Source of the DNA: Clarkia xantiana subsp. parviflora
Taxonomy: Eukaryota; Streptophyta; Magnoliopsida; Myrtales; Onagraceae
Direction: 5' to 3'
Length of the DNA: 64,000 nt
Assembly (NCBI GenBank): GCA_036873135.1
Contig: JAPTYO010000013.1
Coordinates: 18,287,901-18,351,900, forward strand
The first letter of the stretch is position 1; each line of letters opens with the position of its first letter. This document shows positions 53,132-63,340 of the stretch, piece after piece. The translations under genes were made by a program, and so were the position numbers. Below the pieces are notes generated by a model. It was not told the DNA's origin, did no database searches, and saw only the letters and a program-made list of their open reading frames with translations.

Positions 53132-54191
53132 CTATCCCCTCATCTTCGCAATATGCTTAGTAGCAAAGTCTGACAAATCACCAAGTCGAGAGAAAGGAAA
53201 GTCAGGAGCAATCATGTGAATACGCTCAAGAATCTCCTTCAAGGAAATACGTTTCGCCACAGAGCAGCGAACGTCGATAGCAGCCTGATAAGCGGAGGAG
53301 GCCATATACTCAGCAATGGCACACTCCTTCGCCTCCATACGACACATTTCCTCCAGAGAGATTAACTCAGCAGACCGGAGTGTCTCATCACGATAAGACC
53401 TTTGTCTCAACGCCTCAACCTCTTCATTAAGAAGAGCAACGCGACCCTCCAAGTCTCGGCACCGTAAATCGGTGATGCGACTATGCTCCAAACAGCTAAT
53501 AAGACTGGATTTAAGGGAGACACAAATGTCCTCGTACACCTTCCTCTCCTCAGCAAGATCAATAGCAAGGGTGGATAAATTAACAAGGTCGGCCATACCC
53601 TACAACAAAAACAAAAGATGAGACGGATAACACATGGAGAAGAAACATGCTAAAGGATAAAACGGTTACATTACAGGAGCATAGCGAGCCAACACATCAC
53701 GAGCCAACTCATATGTTGCCTCCGACCCTTTGGATAGGGACACACGATCGGCAGGAGGAACAGCAGACTGCAGAACACGAACTCCAACCTCAGGAGTTTC
53801 CAAAGAAGATTGGTTGTCAAAACGAGCCCCACGCCCATAATAAGGCGCCCACTCAGACCCAACAATTCCATCAACAGGTGGACGAGACAGCTCCTTCCGA
53901 CTCAGACGCGGAAGACGAAGTCTACCTATAACAAAGCACAGAGTAAATACCAAGGTACACTAAGGAAACTCAGAGGCTCAAGGACTCACCAAACAAGGAA
54001 GAAGGAAAAGATGGCTCCCGGACCTTCGATTGGGGGGCATCAATATAGAAAGAAGATGGCACCCTAACGTCACCACCCTTACCTCCAGTTAGAGAACACC
54101 TCCCCGCACCATAGAAAACCGATCTCTTTGCAATCGAAGGTCCGGTCCCAGAATTAACTACTCCCACACGTACTGGCCTCTTACTCCTCAT
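53132..54191 (-). CDS. antisense spliced gene of G4 (aORF)
   Basis: Runs opposite to G4. Three open blocks join in one frame through two GT-AG introns: exon 54191-53990, intron 53989-53926, exon 53925-53675, intron 53674-53600, exon 53599-53132 with a stop. That gives about 307 codons in all; further 5' exons are likely. The first exon has S-S-F-Y-I-D-A-P-Q-S-K-V-R, similar to A-P-Q-P-R-G-R-V in G1/G2. The last exon (about 155 codons) is Leu/Glu/Arg-rich and strongly helical (L-x-x-x-V-x-x-L, R-C-R-D-L-E-G-R-V), probably a coiled coil. I do not recognise the family. Antisense ORFs have been reported in some Tat elements. A TATA box lies upstream at 55151. Confidence 0.66.
53600..53674 (-). 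other. intron 2 of G4 antisense gene
   Basis: 75 nt, CCT|GTAATG donor and TTTTTGTTGTAG acceptor, phase 0. T-rich 3' end. Confidence 0.65.
53926..53989 (-). other. intron 1 of G4 antisense gene
   Basis: 64 nt, TTTG|GTGAGT donor and TTTGTTATAG acceptor. Splicing keeps the frame. Slightly short for a plant intron. Confidence 0.6.
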
Positions 54192-54334
54192 CAATCACCG
54201 GAGAGTTCTGCTGATCGAAAAAAACACAGGCTCAGCCTAAAGAAAACAGAAAGCGAATAGTGGACAAGAGATATAAACTCATTCCCCTAAAAAGATGGAC
54301 ACAAGGTCAAAAGACAAGAATAGAAAAACGACAA

Positions 54335-54840
54335 GGAGATCCCACCAGCCAGCAGACAGAGGCAGGGGGGCAGGGGGAGATAGTAATAACCCCCAGCATA
54401 AGGAGATCCCACCAGCCAGCAGACAGAGGCAGGGGGCAGGGGGAGATAGTAATAACCCCCAGCATAAGGAGATCCCACCAGCCAGTAGACAGAGGCAGGG
54501 GGGCAGGGGGAGATAGTAATAACCCCCAGCATAAGGAGATCCCACCAGCCAGTAGACAGAGGCAGGGGGCCAGGGGGAGATAGTAATAACCCCCAGCATA
54601 AGGAGATCCCACCAGCCAGCAGACAGAGGCAGGGGGGCAGGGGGAGATAGTAATAACCCCCAGCATAAGGAGATCCCATCAGCCAGCAGACAGAGGCAGG
54701 GGGGCAGGGGGAGATAGTAATAACCCCCAGCATAAGGAGATCCCACCAGCCAGCAGGCAGAGGCAGGGGGGCAGGGGGAGATAGTAATAACCCCAAGCAT
54801 AAGGAGACCCCACCAGTCAACTAGCAGAGACAGGGGGCAA
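54335..54840. repeat. G4 tandem array of 66-67 bp
   Basis: Eight copies of a unit with GGAGATCCCACCAGCCAGCA and GGGGGCAGGGGGAGATAG. G-rich on plus, with several G4-run candidates per unit. It sits where G1/G2 have the 27-bp array or just beyond. The long ORFs here are repeat artefacts. Confidence 0.95.
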
Positions 54841-55150
54841 AAGGAGATAATCATAATCCCAATAGGGAAAACTTCGCCCGCTAGTAAGCGGAAACATGAA
54901 GGTAAAAAGATGAAAAATGACGAACCAAATAGGACTACATTACCAGGAAGACATACAAATCAAGAACGAGACAAGTAAGGAAACGATTGAAGAAGAAGCA
55001 GAATTAAGTCCCTCAAGAGCAATGCTTACACAAGGGAAGAAACACGTACCTCAATACAACACCCGCCCCGAGAAGTAAGTCCGACTGGAAATTCCACCGT
55101 AAAAAAGAAAAGAAGGGAAAAGAACAACAAGAATAAGGTAATCACTTCCC

Positions 55151-55158
55151 CTTTTATA
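55151..55158 (-). promoter_or_regulatory. candidate TATA box of the antisense gene
   Basis: TATAAAAG on minus, in CTATAAAAGGGG. A pyrimidine-rich leader follows, with a plausible donor GAG|GTACGT at about 55050. About 960 nt upstream of the first supported antisense exon. Confidence 0.5.
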
Positions 55159-55366
55159 GCACAAAGGATTAGGGTTTTTCTGAAGTCGCTAAATCAACAC
55201 CGTTGAATTTTAGAAAAGAAAATTTCAAGGGACAAGATTCAAAAACTGGTTCCCGTTAACCACAGTTAAACTCATACTCACCATAGTTAACATCCCCTAA
55301 GGTTTATTTCCCAGTTTTCCATACTTAGAAAAATTATCAAGATAGTTTTATTTTTGAGCATTCCAC

Positions 55367-55410
55367 ACTTAGGAAAATTTTTAGCCAAAACTAAATTTTT
55401 CCTCACCTAG
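55367..55410. repeat. conserved imperfect palindrome, G4 copy
   Basis: CTTAGGAAAATTTTTA ... TAAATTTTTCCTCACCTAG; arms differ from G1/G2 at paired positions. Confidence 0.7.
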
Positions 55411-55729
55411 ATAGAATCCCGGCACGAACTTGAAGCATAAGTTATTTAATTGCATTCGTATCACACCCCTGTGCAAATGTGTATTTTTTGAGTATGCATC
55501 TGTAGCAAAGATAAGTTTATTACTCCCACCTTAGACGGACGCGTGCCTAGGCACACGTCCGCGCTATTCTGACGTTTACAATTCCTCTATCTCATAAGGC
55601 AGGGGGCAGAGTCAGAGGCACACATCCAAGGGTAAGCGAGCATTCAGACAAGAAGGTAAAATCCCGGTTTCAAATTGCGCGTGTCATACCATCCTAAAAT
55701 AGAGTCAATCAAGGGTTAGGCCATTGGTT

Positions 55730-55743
55730 GACTCGGGGGCATG
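55730..55743 (+). other. G4 polypurine tract
   Basis: GACTCGGGGGCATG directly before the 3' LTR. Confidence 0.88.
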
Positions 55744-56555
55744 TGATGGATATACGCCCAATTTGAACCCGTTGACTTCCAAACCGTTGTATTTTTATCG
55801 TCCCATTAACGTTTGTAATTCGAAACTTCAACCCGGACACTTCGCGAGAACATCGACGGCTCGGACGGGGCCGAAGCGCCCGTCCGGCAGAGACGAACTC
55901 ACCTAGGTGAGGTTGGGTGGCCACACCCGACCTCCCCTAGGGGAGATCGGGTGGACCAACCCGATCTCTCCTAGGAGAGATCGGGTCGGCCAACCCGATC
56001 CCTCCTAGGAGGGATGGGGTTGGCCAACCCCACCCTCCCTAGGAGGGGTTGGGTGCTCTCACCCAACCCCTACCCTTGGAGGTCGGATTTCTCCCCCCCA
56101 AGGGCCCCGACACCACCTTCGGACCCCCATGCTCGGTCCACTCCGCCTACCTCCTCCGAATCCTAAGGTCTTAATTATGTGCTTAAAGGTTAAGTAATTG
56201 TGTTTAAAGGCTAACGATGTCATTAAGCCACCTTAATGACACCGTTGCCTATAAATACCCCACCTTCACAACTCATTTGATCATCTTGGCAATTTAGATT
56301 ATTTTGCTCTGACATCTCTCTAGCTTTATCTCTCTAAAAACGATACTGACTTAGGCATCGGAGAGGGTTCATCAGGCACCACCCCCCCTCTGTGCCTGGT
56401 ATTGCCCCTTCTGCAGGGCGAAAGGAGAAGAGAAGCTCAGGAAGGAAGGACGAAAGCTAAGACAGTACAACCTAAGAGAACCGGATCATCCACATCTCCA
56501 GTGAGGAACGAGATTTGAGCCGACCACCCGTTGACCCAGATCCCGGAACCTAACA
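55744..56555 (+). repeat. G4 3' LTR
   Basis: 812 bp; about 140 bp shorter than the 5' LTR owing to fewer U3 palindromes and a shorter poly-C run, otherwise nearly identical by eye. TATAAATA at 56250-56257. Confidence 0.96.
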
Positions 56556-56980
56556 CTTTACTGCAAGAAGAAAGGGCATGTGAGGAACAACTGTTTCAAG
56601 TTGAGAGACCAAATGAAGAAAGGGAATGTTGCTAAGGCAAACTCTGCTTCAACTTTTGGGAGTAATGAGACTGAGATAGAGATGGGAGGAATGCATGACA
56701 GTGTTGTTCTCAGCTATGAACAATTTTAAAGTTTTTCCAATCTATAAGTAATGCTGGTAGGACTGCCACTGTTGCAGGTGCTGCTGCAAGTACTTCAGAT
56801 GCTCATGCCAACATTGTTGGTGATCCTTACTCTCTACTTTTCATAATGACAGAGACTGTTGGATTCTTGATAGTGGTGCCACAGATCACATGACCTATTG
56901 AAATGATTGGTTAAAACTGGGTAGGCTTGCCTCTGGTACTAAATTTCTCTTACCTAATGGTGATTCTTCTGAGATTAAAG
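56556..56980 (+). pseudogene. copia gag tail and protease
   Basis: Y-C-K-K-K-G-H-V-R-N-N-C (the first Cys of the knuckle is lost at the junction), then a basic linker, then W-I-L-D-S-G-A-T-D-H-M-T at about 56857-56895 with the catalytic D-S-G intact. Stops after Y-E-Q-F (about 56727) and after M-T-Y break the frame. Confidence 0.88.
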
Positions 56981-57334
56981 GCATTGAGACTCATTTTTTT
57001 AAGAAAGGATAAAATATTGCAGCATGTTCATTATGTTCCTTATTTTAAATATAATTTGATATATGTTTCAAAGTTATCTTCTGATATGAACTGCAAGACA
57101 ATTTTTTATCCAAATTTCGCCATACTGCAAGACCTCCCAATTAGGAAGGTCTTGGGGATTGGCAATGAGCATTCAGATCTATATTTCTTTAAATCAAACC
57201 ATTTGACCTCTCTATCTTCTTTTACTAATGTTGTTGAAAATAAAGTTGTCCTTTGTCATAAACTGTTTGGACATGAAACTTTACAAACCTTACAACATGT
57301 AGGAAGTTTGGATCTTCCTAGAAATAAGATTTAA
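56927..57334 (+). pseudogene. copia protease end and GAG-pre-integrase
   Basis: 135 open codons partly out of frame with the protease. V-P-Y-F-K-Y-N-L-I-Y-V-S-K-L is the typical block before GAG-pre-integrase. C-H-K-L-F-G-H-E corresponds to the H-x-R-L-G-H motif with changes. Confidence 0.75.
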
Positions 57335-57840
57335 TGCATTGAGACTTGTATTATCTGTCCTAAAGCAAAGATCACTAGCAGAACTTTTCCTATCTCAACT
57401 TCCAGAGCTACCTTACCTTTTGATTTGGTACACTGTGATGCGTGGGGGCCAAATTATAGCCTAACATATGATGAGAAAATATTCTTTATGTCTATGGTGG
57501 ATGATCATATCAGAGTTCCTTGGATACACATGTTACAGTTTAAATCTGATGTCTCTATTGTTTTGAAAAGTTTTGTTGCTCTTATTGAGAATTAGTTTTC
57601 CAAAACTATTAAATATTTTCGCACTGATAATGGATGAGAGTTTTTCAATGATCAATATAAAAAAATCGTGAGAAAGACATCCTTCATCATAGTAGCTGTC
57701 CCCACACTCCTCAATAAAATGGTAGAGTGGAGCGTAAACATAAATACCTTCTTCAAACTGATAGGGCTCTCAAAATGCAAGTTTTTGTACCAAATATTTT
57801 CTAGGGTGAATGCATTTTAACAGCTTGTTACCTTATTAAT
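57335..57840 (+). pseudogene. copia integrase core
   Basis: Readable pieces: F-D-L-V-H-C-D-A-W-G-P (first Asp), M-V-D-D-H, F-R-T-D-N-G (second Asp, then a TGA), and a region where N-G-V-A-E-R should be that is frameshifted. At least three stops. Confidence 0.85.
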
Positions 57841-58122
57841 TTGATGCCTACAAAAGTGTTGGAAGGAAAATCACCCCTAGAATTTACGAGTGGGAAAAAG
57901 CCCACAGTTAGCCATTTAAGGGTGTTTGGGCGTCTGTGTTTTGTAAAGAAACTTTTGGTGACTGATAAGGGGTATAGATTATATGATTTGGAGAATAAGA
58001 AATTTTTTGTTAGTAAAGATGTTAAATTTCATGAAAATTATTCCCTTTTGAACAACATATATAAGCCTGATCAGGTGCTAATTTTCTTTTATTTTCCTTC
58101 ACATGATGATTCCAATGATTAG
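57841..58122 (+). pseudogene. copia SH3-like domain
   Basis: K-S-P-L-E-F, K-K-P-T-V-S-H-L-R-V-F-G, G-Y-R-L-Y-D-L-E and F-V-S-K-D-V-K-F-H-E are all in one frame. About 20 residues of the usual domain are missing between L-C-F-V and D-K-G-Y. After 58122 a Ser/Asp-rich linker runs to the C3 LTR. Confidence 0.9.
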
Positions 58123-58313
58123 ACTAATTTTGAAACTCCTTTAGAATCAGATGCTATCATTTTTGTGGAGGAGCAACAAATTTTGGTTGAGGAGGATCCA
58201 CCTGTGTCATATACATATGATGAGTCTCATGACTCTGATGTTGGATCATCAAATGATGAATCACCTGTTGGTTATGATGATAAACTTGTTACCCAAGTCA
58301 CAAATGAAGTGGT

Positions 58314-58900
58314 TGTTGGTTTTAGGGATAATTAATACAGATCAAAATATACATGCTAGGTAACTAATACGCAGCGAAAATGGTGCACATGCCTATATCA
58401 CGATTCATAGCTAAGGATGTCAACATGGAGTTCACATAATGTCGGACGGTGTCCTTCATTTGACTCTTGTTAAGGAGATAACCCGAAGGCAATGGTCTCC
58501 ACAGTAATGCCTCTTTCAATCCGGTTGCTGGATGGATCTCTGGGATGAATTACTTGAAGTACACCTACTCTTGGTAGTATATGGTTCGGCTGAAACTCCT
58601 ATGTTCTAAGGAGATGGGATTTCTTTGTGACTACTAAAAGGAAGAGAATGACCAACCCTAAGAAATCCCTAAAACCTCTTATTTAAAAGAGGAGGTGAGC
58701 AAAACCCTTGTTGGGTTTGCTCACTATTTCGGTCAAAATACATAGCTCAATTGGGCCGGCCCACATGGGCCGTGTATGGCCCATGAGGATTTCAGCATGA
58801 CCCGAAATCGCCTATGTGTCATACCCCAATTGTGCTTAGCATGTTGGGATTATATTAATGGGCTCCTATTACGGCGGCCCATTTACTCTAAATGCCAATA
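58314..58900 (-). repeat. copia C3 3' LTR
   Basis: 587 bp, TGTTGGTTTTAGGG to GCCAATA in plus view (terminal CA changed to TA). Clearly related to the C1/C2 LTR (TACGCAGCG, GGCCCA blocks) but much diverged. Confidence 0.8.
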
Positions 58901-59997
58901 GCTCCCACTCACCGGAATGGGAGGATGCCTGTTAATATGTTGTTTCCCAACACACAAATTATTTATTCATTTATCTAATCTAGTTTGTGTATTGTTCATA
59001 CGAGGTTTGACGTGCGACCAACAGACACAACGTACTTCGCGCTACTCATCGGTTAAGAATGTTGTAGCACCCGCTGAACGTTGATTCCCAACATCTTTCT
59101 TCTCTGTGGCGCGTTGTACCTATGGTCAACTGTTATTCTACTATCACCTAGTTTCCCTAAAGGAATACTTCTCTAAGTCATCCGTACAAGTATTAAAAAC
59201 CTTCAACTAATATCATGATGGTGCCATCTAGTGAATACAATAGTTGGAGAATTACAGATGGGCATGACAATCCCCATTGCTCATATCCTTATTCAAACTC
59301 AACCGGTTCCCAAAACGTGGTCACTTGGCCTTTTTGTTCGGGCACTGCGCTTGTCTGGGAGCGAACATTGAGCCCAACCTTGGACATGAACTCCGAGTGG
59401 TAAGGCTAATTAGGGTGCTGCTTCATTCAGCACCCGGGACAAGTCACAAGCTCAAGGTGAAGAAGTTTGTATCCGTCAGAATCTTGGAAGATTCTGTTTA
59501 GCACAACAGAGCCTGACCCCGTGGTCGAACATGGCACGCGCAGTATGAAGTGCGCGTCGAAAGCATAACCTGAATTTATTTTATATCAAGATTGGGAATT
59601 TCATATGCTATCGTAGATTCTCATCTAGCCCAGAATGTGGTGGTAGACGAACGGAGTTCGTCACGGCAATCTGCAAAACTTTGATCATGTCCTATACCCC
59701 GAAACCAAATGATCGTTTTCCTAACCAAGTTTCTCTTTAGAAATATCATGGATTTTAGTCGGTCTTGATATGGTTGAGGTTTCCCTTCCATCAAGACTAC
59801 CGTGCTTGTGTGACCTGGCAAGGTCCACATTCGACATATTTTATTATGAGGTTTTACGCTCCAACGACTAGTTTATAAACCGTACATCGGATGTAATTTG
59901 ATCATTATTACGTCGTAAATATCATAACTTAAATAGAAATTATTTTATTCAAATATTACTTCAAATCTAAAAATGTTACTATCACATTACAAGCCTT
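58901..59997 (-). other. C3 PPT and 3' untranslated region
   Basis: Polypurine tract GGTGAGTGGGAGC on minus, then sequence homologous to C2 27180-27400 (CATACGAGGTTTG, GTTGATTCCC) and about 500 bp more than C2. Nothing coding recognised. Confidence 0.7.
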
Positions 59998-60360
59998 CTA
60001 AATCCTACGCAATCCAAGCAGTTTTACGTGCTTTTCGAAAATATCCTTGAGTAAGGGTTTAGTCAATGGATCCGCAACCATGTTTTCTGAAGGCATGGAT
60101 TTGACTGTGATCAGCTTGTCTTCTACCACACTCATTACATAGTTGTATTTTATATCAATGTGTTTTTTCCTACTATGGTACTTCGGATTCTTGACTTCCC
60201 CTATCGTAGCTTGATTATCAGAGTAAATGCGCAAAGGCTTACTCCCCGTCCTTGATTTAAAGCAGGGCGGCGAAGAGTCTCTTTAGCCAGACATCTTCCT
60301 GTGCATTCTTTGAGTGAGCTACGAATTCAGATTCCATAGTAAACAGCGCGATACAAGATT
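59998..60360 (-). pseudogene. copia C3 RNase H, C-terminal part
   Basis: Y-S-D-N-Q-A-T-I, K-N-P-K-Y-H-S-R-K-K-H-I-D-I-K-Y-N-Y and A-D-P-L-T-K-P, the canonical end of copia RNase H, open for 78 codons. Upstream (60235-60360) is frameshifted. Confidence 0.92.
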
Positions 60361-61200
60361 GCTTCTTGCTCATCCAAGAGATGGTGGCATTAGCAAGGAG
60401 GAACACTCCTCCTGAGGTGGACTTACATCATCCAGATCACCTCCATGGTAGGCGTCACTATATCCTACCAATTTAAGCTTACTTCCCCTATACCATAGAA
60501 CGTAGTCTGCCGTACCTTTCAGATTTCTCATTATTCGTTTCACGGCTCGTAACTGTTGATAACCGGGGTTCGACTGGAAACACGCTACTAATCCCACAGC
60601 GTAATAGATGTCTAGACGAGTGAATTGCATCGCGTACATCAGACTTCCTACCATACTAAGGTAATCTGCACTTTTCATATTCAGCCGCTGTACGGTTCGC
60701 CTTAAAGCCTACAAGGATAAGGAGGAAGGGGAGGAGCAGAACTCTGTTCACGTTCTACCAGGTTCTTTGGGCCATCACGCTTCGACAGCGCACTCCCATA
60801 TACAACTGATGTCTCTACGGGTTTAGCATCATAGAGATTGAACCTTTTCAACAAGTTGTTGATTTAGGCTTCCTAAGAAATACATAATATACGAGCACCA
60901 TGATCTCTAGCAATCTTAATGTCCATGATGTAAGTGGCATCTCCCATGTCCTTCATCTCAAATACAAATGCTTACCAAGAATTTGACTTCTTCAAATAAC
61001 TTACATCGTTCGCGGCAAGAAGGATGTCATCGACGTATAACGTCAAGATGACATACTTTGACCATGAGGTCTTAGTGTACACGTATGGATCCTCGTGAAG
61101 ATTCACGAATCTGTTTCCTACGACTTGCTCGTGGAACCTGTAGTACCATTATCCATCTGGCGCAGCTCGAGATCGAGGCTAGCAACCATGGCCAAAATGG
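60361..61200 (-). pseudogene. copia C3 reverse transcriptase, C-terminal half
   Basis: Y-V-D-D-I-L-L-A is intact at about 61015-61040. S-M-V-G-S-L-M-Y, D-I-Y-Y-A-V-G and L-K-G-T-A-D-Y follow in a 102-codon stretch (60370-60678). Stops and a Gly/Glu-rich insertion near 60700-60750 break the frame. Confidence 0.88.
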
Positions 61201-62040
61201 CCCGGAATGTGGTGTAACACACAACCAGTGAGTAAGTCTCATCACTGTCTACTCCGTGGAGTTAGGTATAACCTTTCGCGAAAAGTCAAGCTTTGTATCA
61301 CTCAACGTTTCCATCAGCAGTGATTTTCAATTTCAGAACCCACTTTGCCCCGATCGCCCCACGGTTAGCAGGCAAATCAACTAACGTCGAAACCAAATTG
61401 GCTTCCATTGAGGCGGACTACTCCTCCATTCCTTCGCTTGAGGACCTTCCGGAGCTTGTTTAACCGTGAGCGGTTCATCAACTAAAGTCAGGGTGAATAA
61501 TTCACCCTTTTCCAAGGGAAACTTCTTAGGAGAAGTTATTTGTCGTTGAATACGTCTAGGCTCATTATTTTCATCCAGAACTACGCTCCCTCTAGGAACA
61601 ATGCTCCCACTAGGAACAATGCTCCCACTAGGAACCAGAGCGTTACTGGAACCTTCTCCTGCAACTTTTCTTGACGACCCCTTGGTCTCGAGTTTCTACC
61701 CCCTAGTTGAATTCCATGGCCGCTTTGACCAGGAACCAAGTTGGTTGTCCCACTCCCACTGTTGCCAGCAAATATTTTAGGAATTATAGGATTCTCATCC
61801 AACGGTTCAGCAACTGGATTATCAGGTCCTACTTGATTCGCACCAGGAGCAACTGTGATCTCTATGGGTGGATTGAATCCTTCCACTAGATTTATTAGGA
61901 AAATGTTCCCATTCTCATTTATCATTTCATTCACAATGGTTGCTCCCTCAATTCTCCCACTCGAAGTAAGTGCAACTTGATCATCCTCGTCCCGTTCAAG
62001 TTCTTTTAAGGCTTCATTCGTGTTGATATCCCGAAGCTTA
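61201..62040 (-). pseudogene. copia C3 RT N-terminal remnant and linker
   Basis: RT start is degraded (61201-61560). The linker, with repeated G-A-L-F-L/P-S-G and N-P-V-A phrases, lies in an open stretch from 61581, including a tandem 18-bp repeat GCTCCCACTAGGAACAAT at 61600-61640. Confidence 0.72.
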
Positions 62041-62350
62041 GGAAATTCATCCTCTAAAAATGTAACACCCCTGGATTCATGTTCAACCACAGCACTACTT
62101 TCTTGAGCCGCCACAAACATGTATCCCTTAGAATGCTACGAGTATCTTATAAAGATACTTTTCAATCCTCTAGGTCCCAACTTGTCATATCAGCTGTCGT
62201 TCTGATGCGTGTATTCTGCGAAACCCCAAGGTCGCAGCCTAGTAAGATCCACCTCTTTACCAGTCACATCTCTTATGGTGTCGTTTCCATCGATTTTTTA
62301 GGTACAGGGTTTACTACACGAGTAGAAGTCAACAACGCATCACCCCAAAA
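62041..62350 (-). pseudogene. copia C3 SH3-like domain
   Basis: Homologous to C1 488-781 (V-T-F-L-E-D-E-F; M-F-V-A-A-Q-E), broken by frameshifts at about 62130 and 62210. Confidence 0.75.
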
Positions 62351-62746
62351 GGAGATTGGAAGTTAAGCTTGCGATATCATGGTTCTTACCATGTCCAAGA
62401 GTGTATGATTACGTCACTCCATCACACTAATCTGTTGTGGTGTTTAAGGGATCGTCGTTTGACGGACAATACCCATTTTATTACGAAACTTATCAAACTC
62501 ATTCTAGAGGTATTCACCACCTCTGTCAGCTCATAAGGTTTTCACCTTACGCTCCAGCTGATTCTCCACGAGATTGAGATAACTCTTAAAGCATTCAATG
62601 GCCTCGGATTTACGATTAATCAGATGAGTAAACCCATAACGGGTAAAGTCATTAATGAAAGTAACATTGTAATGTTTACTACCCCTAGCGGTGACATTCA
62701 TGGGTCCACATACGTCGGAATGTACTAACTTCAAAGGATATTCTGC
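62351..62746 (-). pseudogene. copia C3 integrase core
   Basis: V-H-S-D-V-C-G-P-M and F-I-N-D-F-T-R-Y-G-F are open (62531-62734). A TGA then comes before A-D-R-G-G-E-Y, and the N-G-V-A-E-R part is changed and frameshifted. A TGA at 62747-62749 precedes the domain, at the same place as in C1. Confidence 0.88.
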
Positions 62747-63340
62747 TCAATGTGCGTCGCTCAATGGTTTGCGGGTGGACTTTCCAGCTAGACAGTCCTC
62801 ACAAGTGGTTTTCACCACATAAGTTGCACAAGGAAAAAGCCCTCTCTGAGCTAGTGTCTGAAATTTGTTATGTTTTCCAACCGGGCATGCAATCCGTCCG
62901 CATCAGTCTCTATTTCCCTAGATGATATTGAAAACATTCTCTTCGAATTATCGCTTTCACTTAAATCCATGTGAAGAGTTTGCATATCCATAAAAGACGC
63001 TGCCTTTATTGATCTTAATGAAGGAGTTCTCAAATGATAAATTGAAACCAATATTCATAAGAGAAGTAACAGAAACAACATTTCTACGAATTCTAAGTGC
63101 AAATATGACATTTTCCAAAAGTAAGGTCCTGCCGTTGCGCATGAGCAACTTGAAGTTCCCTATTCCTTCCACTTCAACTTGTGATTTGTCGCCTATATAT
63201 ATCCCCTTCGAACCCTTCGGAATACGCCTGAACATGGAAAATAACCCTCTATCATTGGTTATGTGGTCCGTTGCACCTGAGTCAAGAATCCATGAAGGAT
63301 TTGAATCAGCTAACATGACACTTGAACGAAAGTTTCAATA
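62747..63340 (-). pseudogene. copia C3 protease and GAG-pre-integrase
   Basis: W-I-L-D-S-G-A-T-D-H at 63270-63300 with the catalytic triplet intact (C1 has D-P-G), then L-L-M-R-N-G-R-T-L-L-L-E-N-V and R-R-N-V-V-S-V. The frame shifts near 62957. GAG-pre-integrase is read as L-H-A-R-L-E-N-I, its H-x-R-L-G-H degraded, and C-E-D-C-L-A-G follows. Confidence 0.9.

Larger units (their letters stand above)
54841..55729 (+). other. G4 pre-PPT region
   Basis: No plus-strand coding. It contains the antisense promoter candidate, the conserved palindrome (55367-55410) and, from 55480, the block shared with G1/G2 including GGCAGGGGGCAGAGTCAGAG. Confidence 0.6.
46676..56555 (+). mobile_element. Tat-lineage Ty3/gypsy element G4 with intact pol and no gag
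   Basis: Two LTRs (954 and 812 bp) that agree by eye outside the U3 palindrome array and the poly-C run. PBS and PPT are present. One 1308-codon pol ORF starts directly after the PBS. Downstream lie hairpin arrays, a spliced antisense gene and a G-rich 66-bp array. It shares LTR ends, PBS, arrays and pre-PPT block with G1/G2. The flanking five bases differ (GTGAT at 46671-46675, CTTTA at 56556-56560), so there is no TSD. Enzymatic domains look complete, but without gag it could not form particles alone. Confidence 0.95.
56556..58313 (+). mobile_element. Ty1/copia fragment, zinc knuckle to SH3-like domain (C4 or a relative)
   Basis: Plus-strand copia sequence that starts inside a zinc knuckle and runs through protease, GAG-pre-integrase, integrase and SH3-like domain. 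It is then cut by the C3 LTR. It may be the rest of C4. However, its first ~60 bp are homologous to the last ~60 bp of the left piece instead of continuing it. Confidence 0.85.

Noticed and set aside
54279..54854. Leu/Cys/Trp-rich ORF of 191 codons that looks like a membrane protein
   Set aside because: Lies wholly in the 66-67 bp array and has parallel ORFs in other frames.
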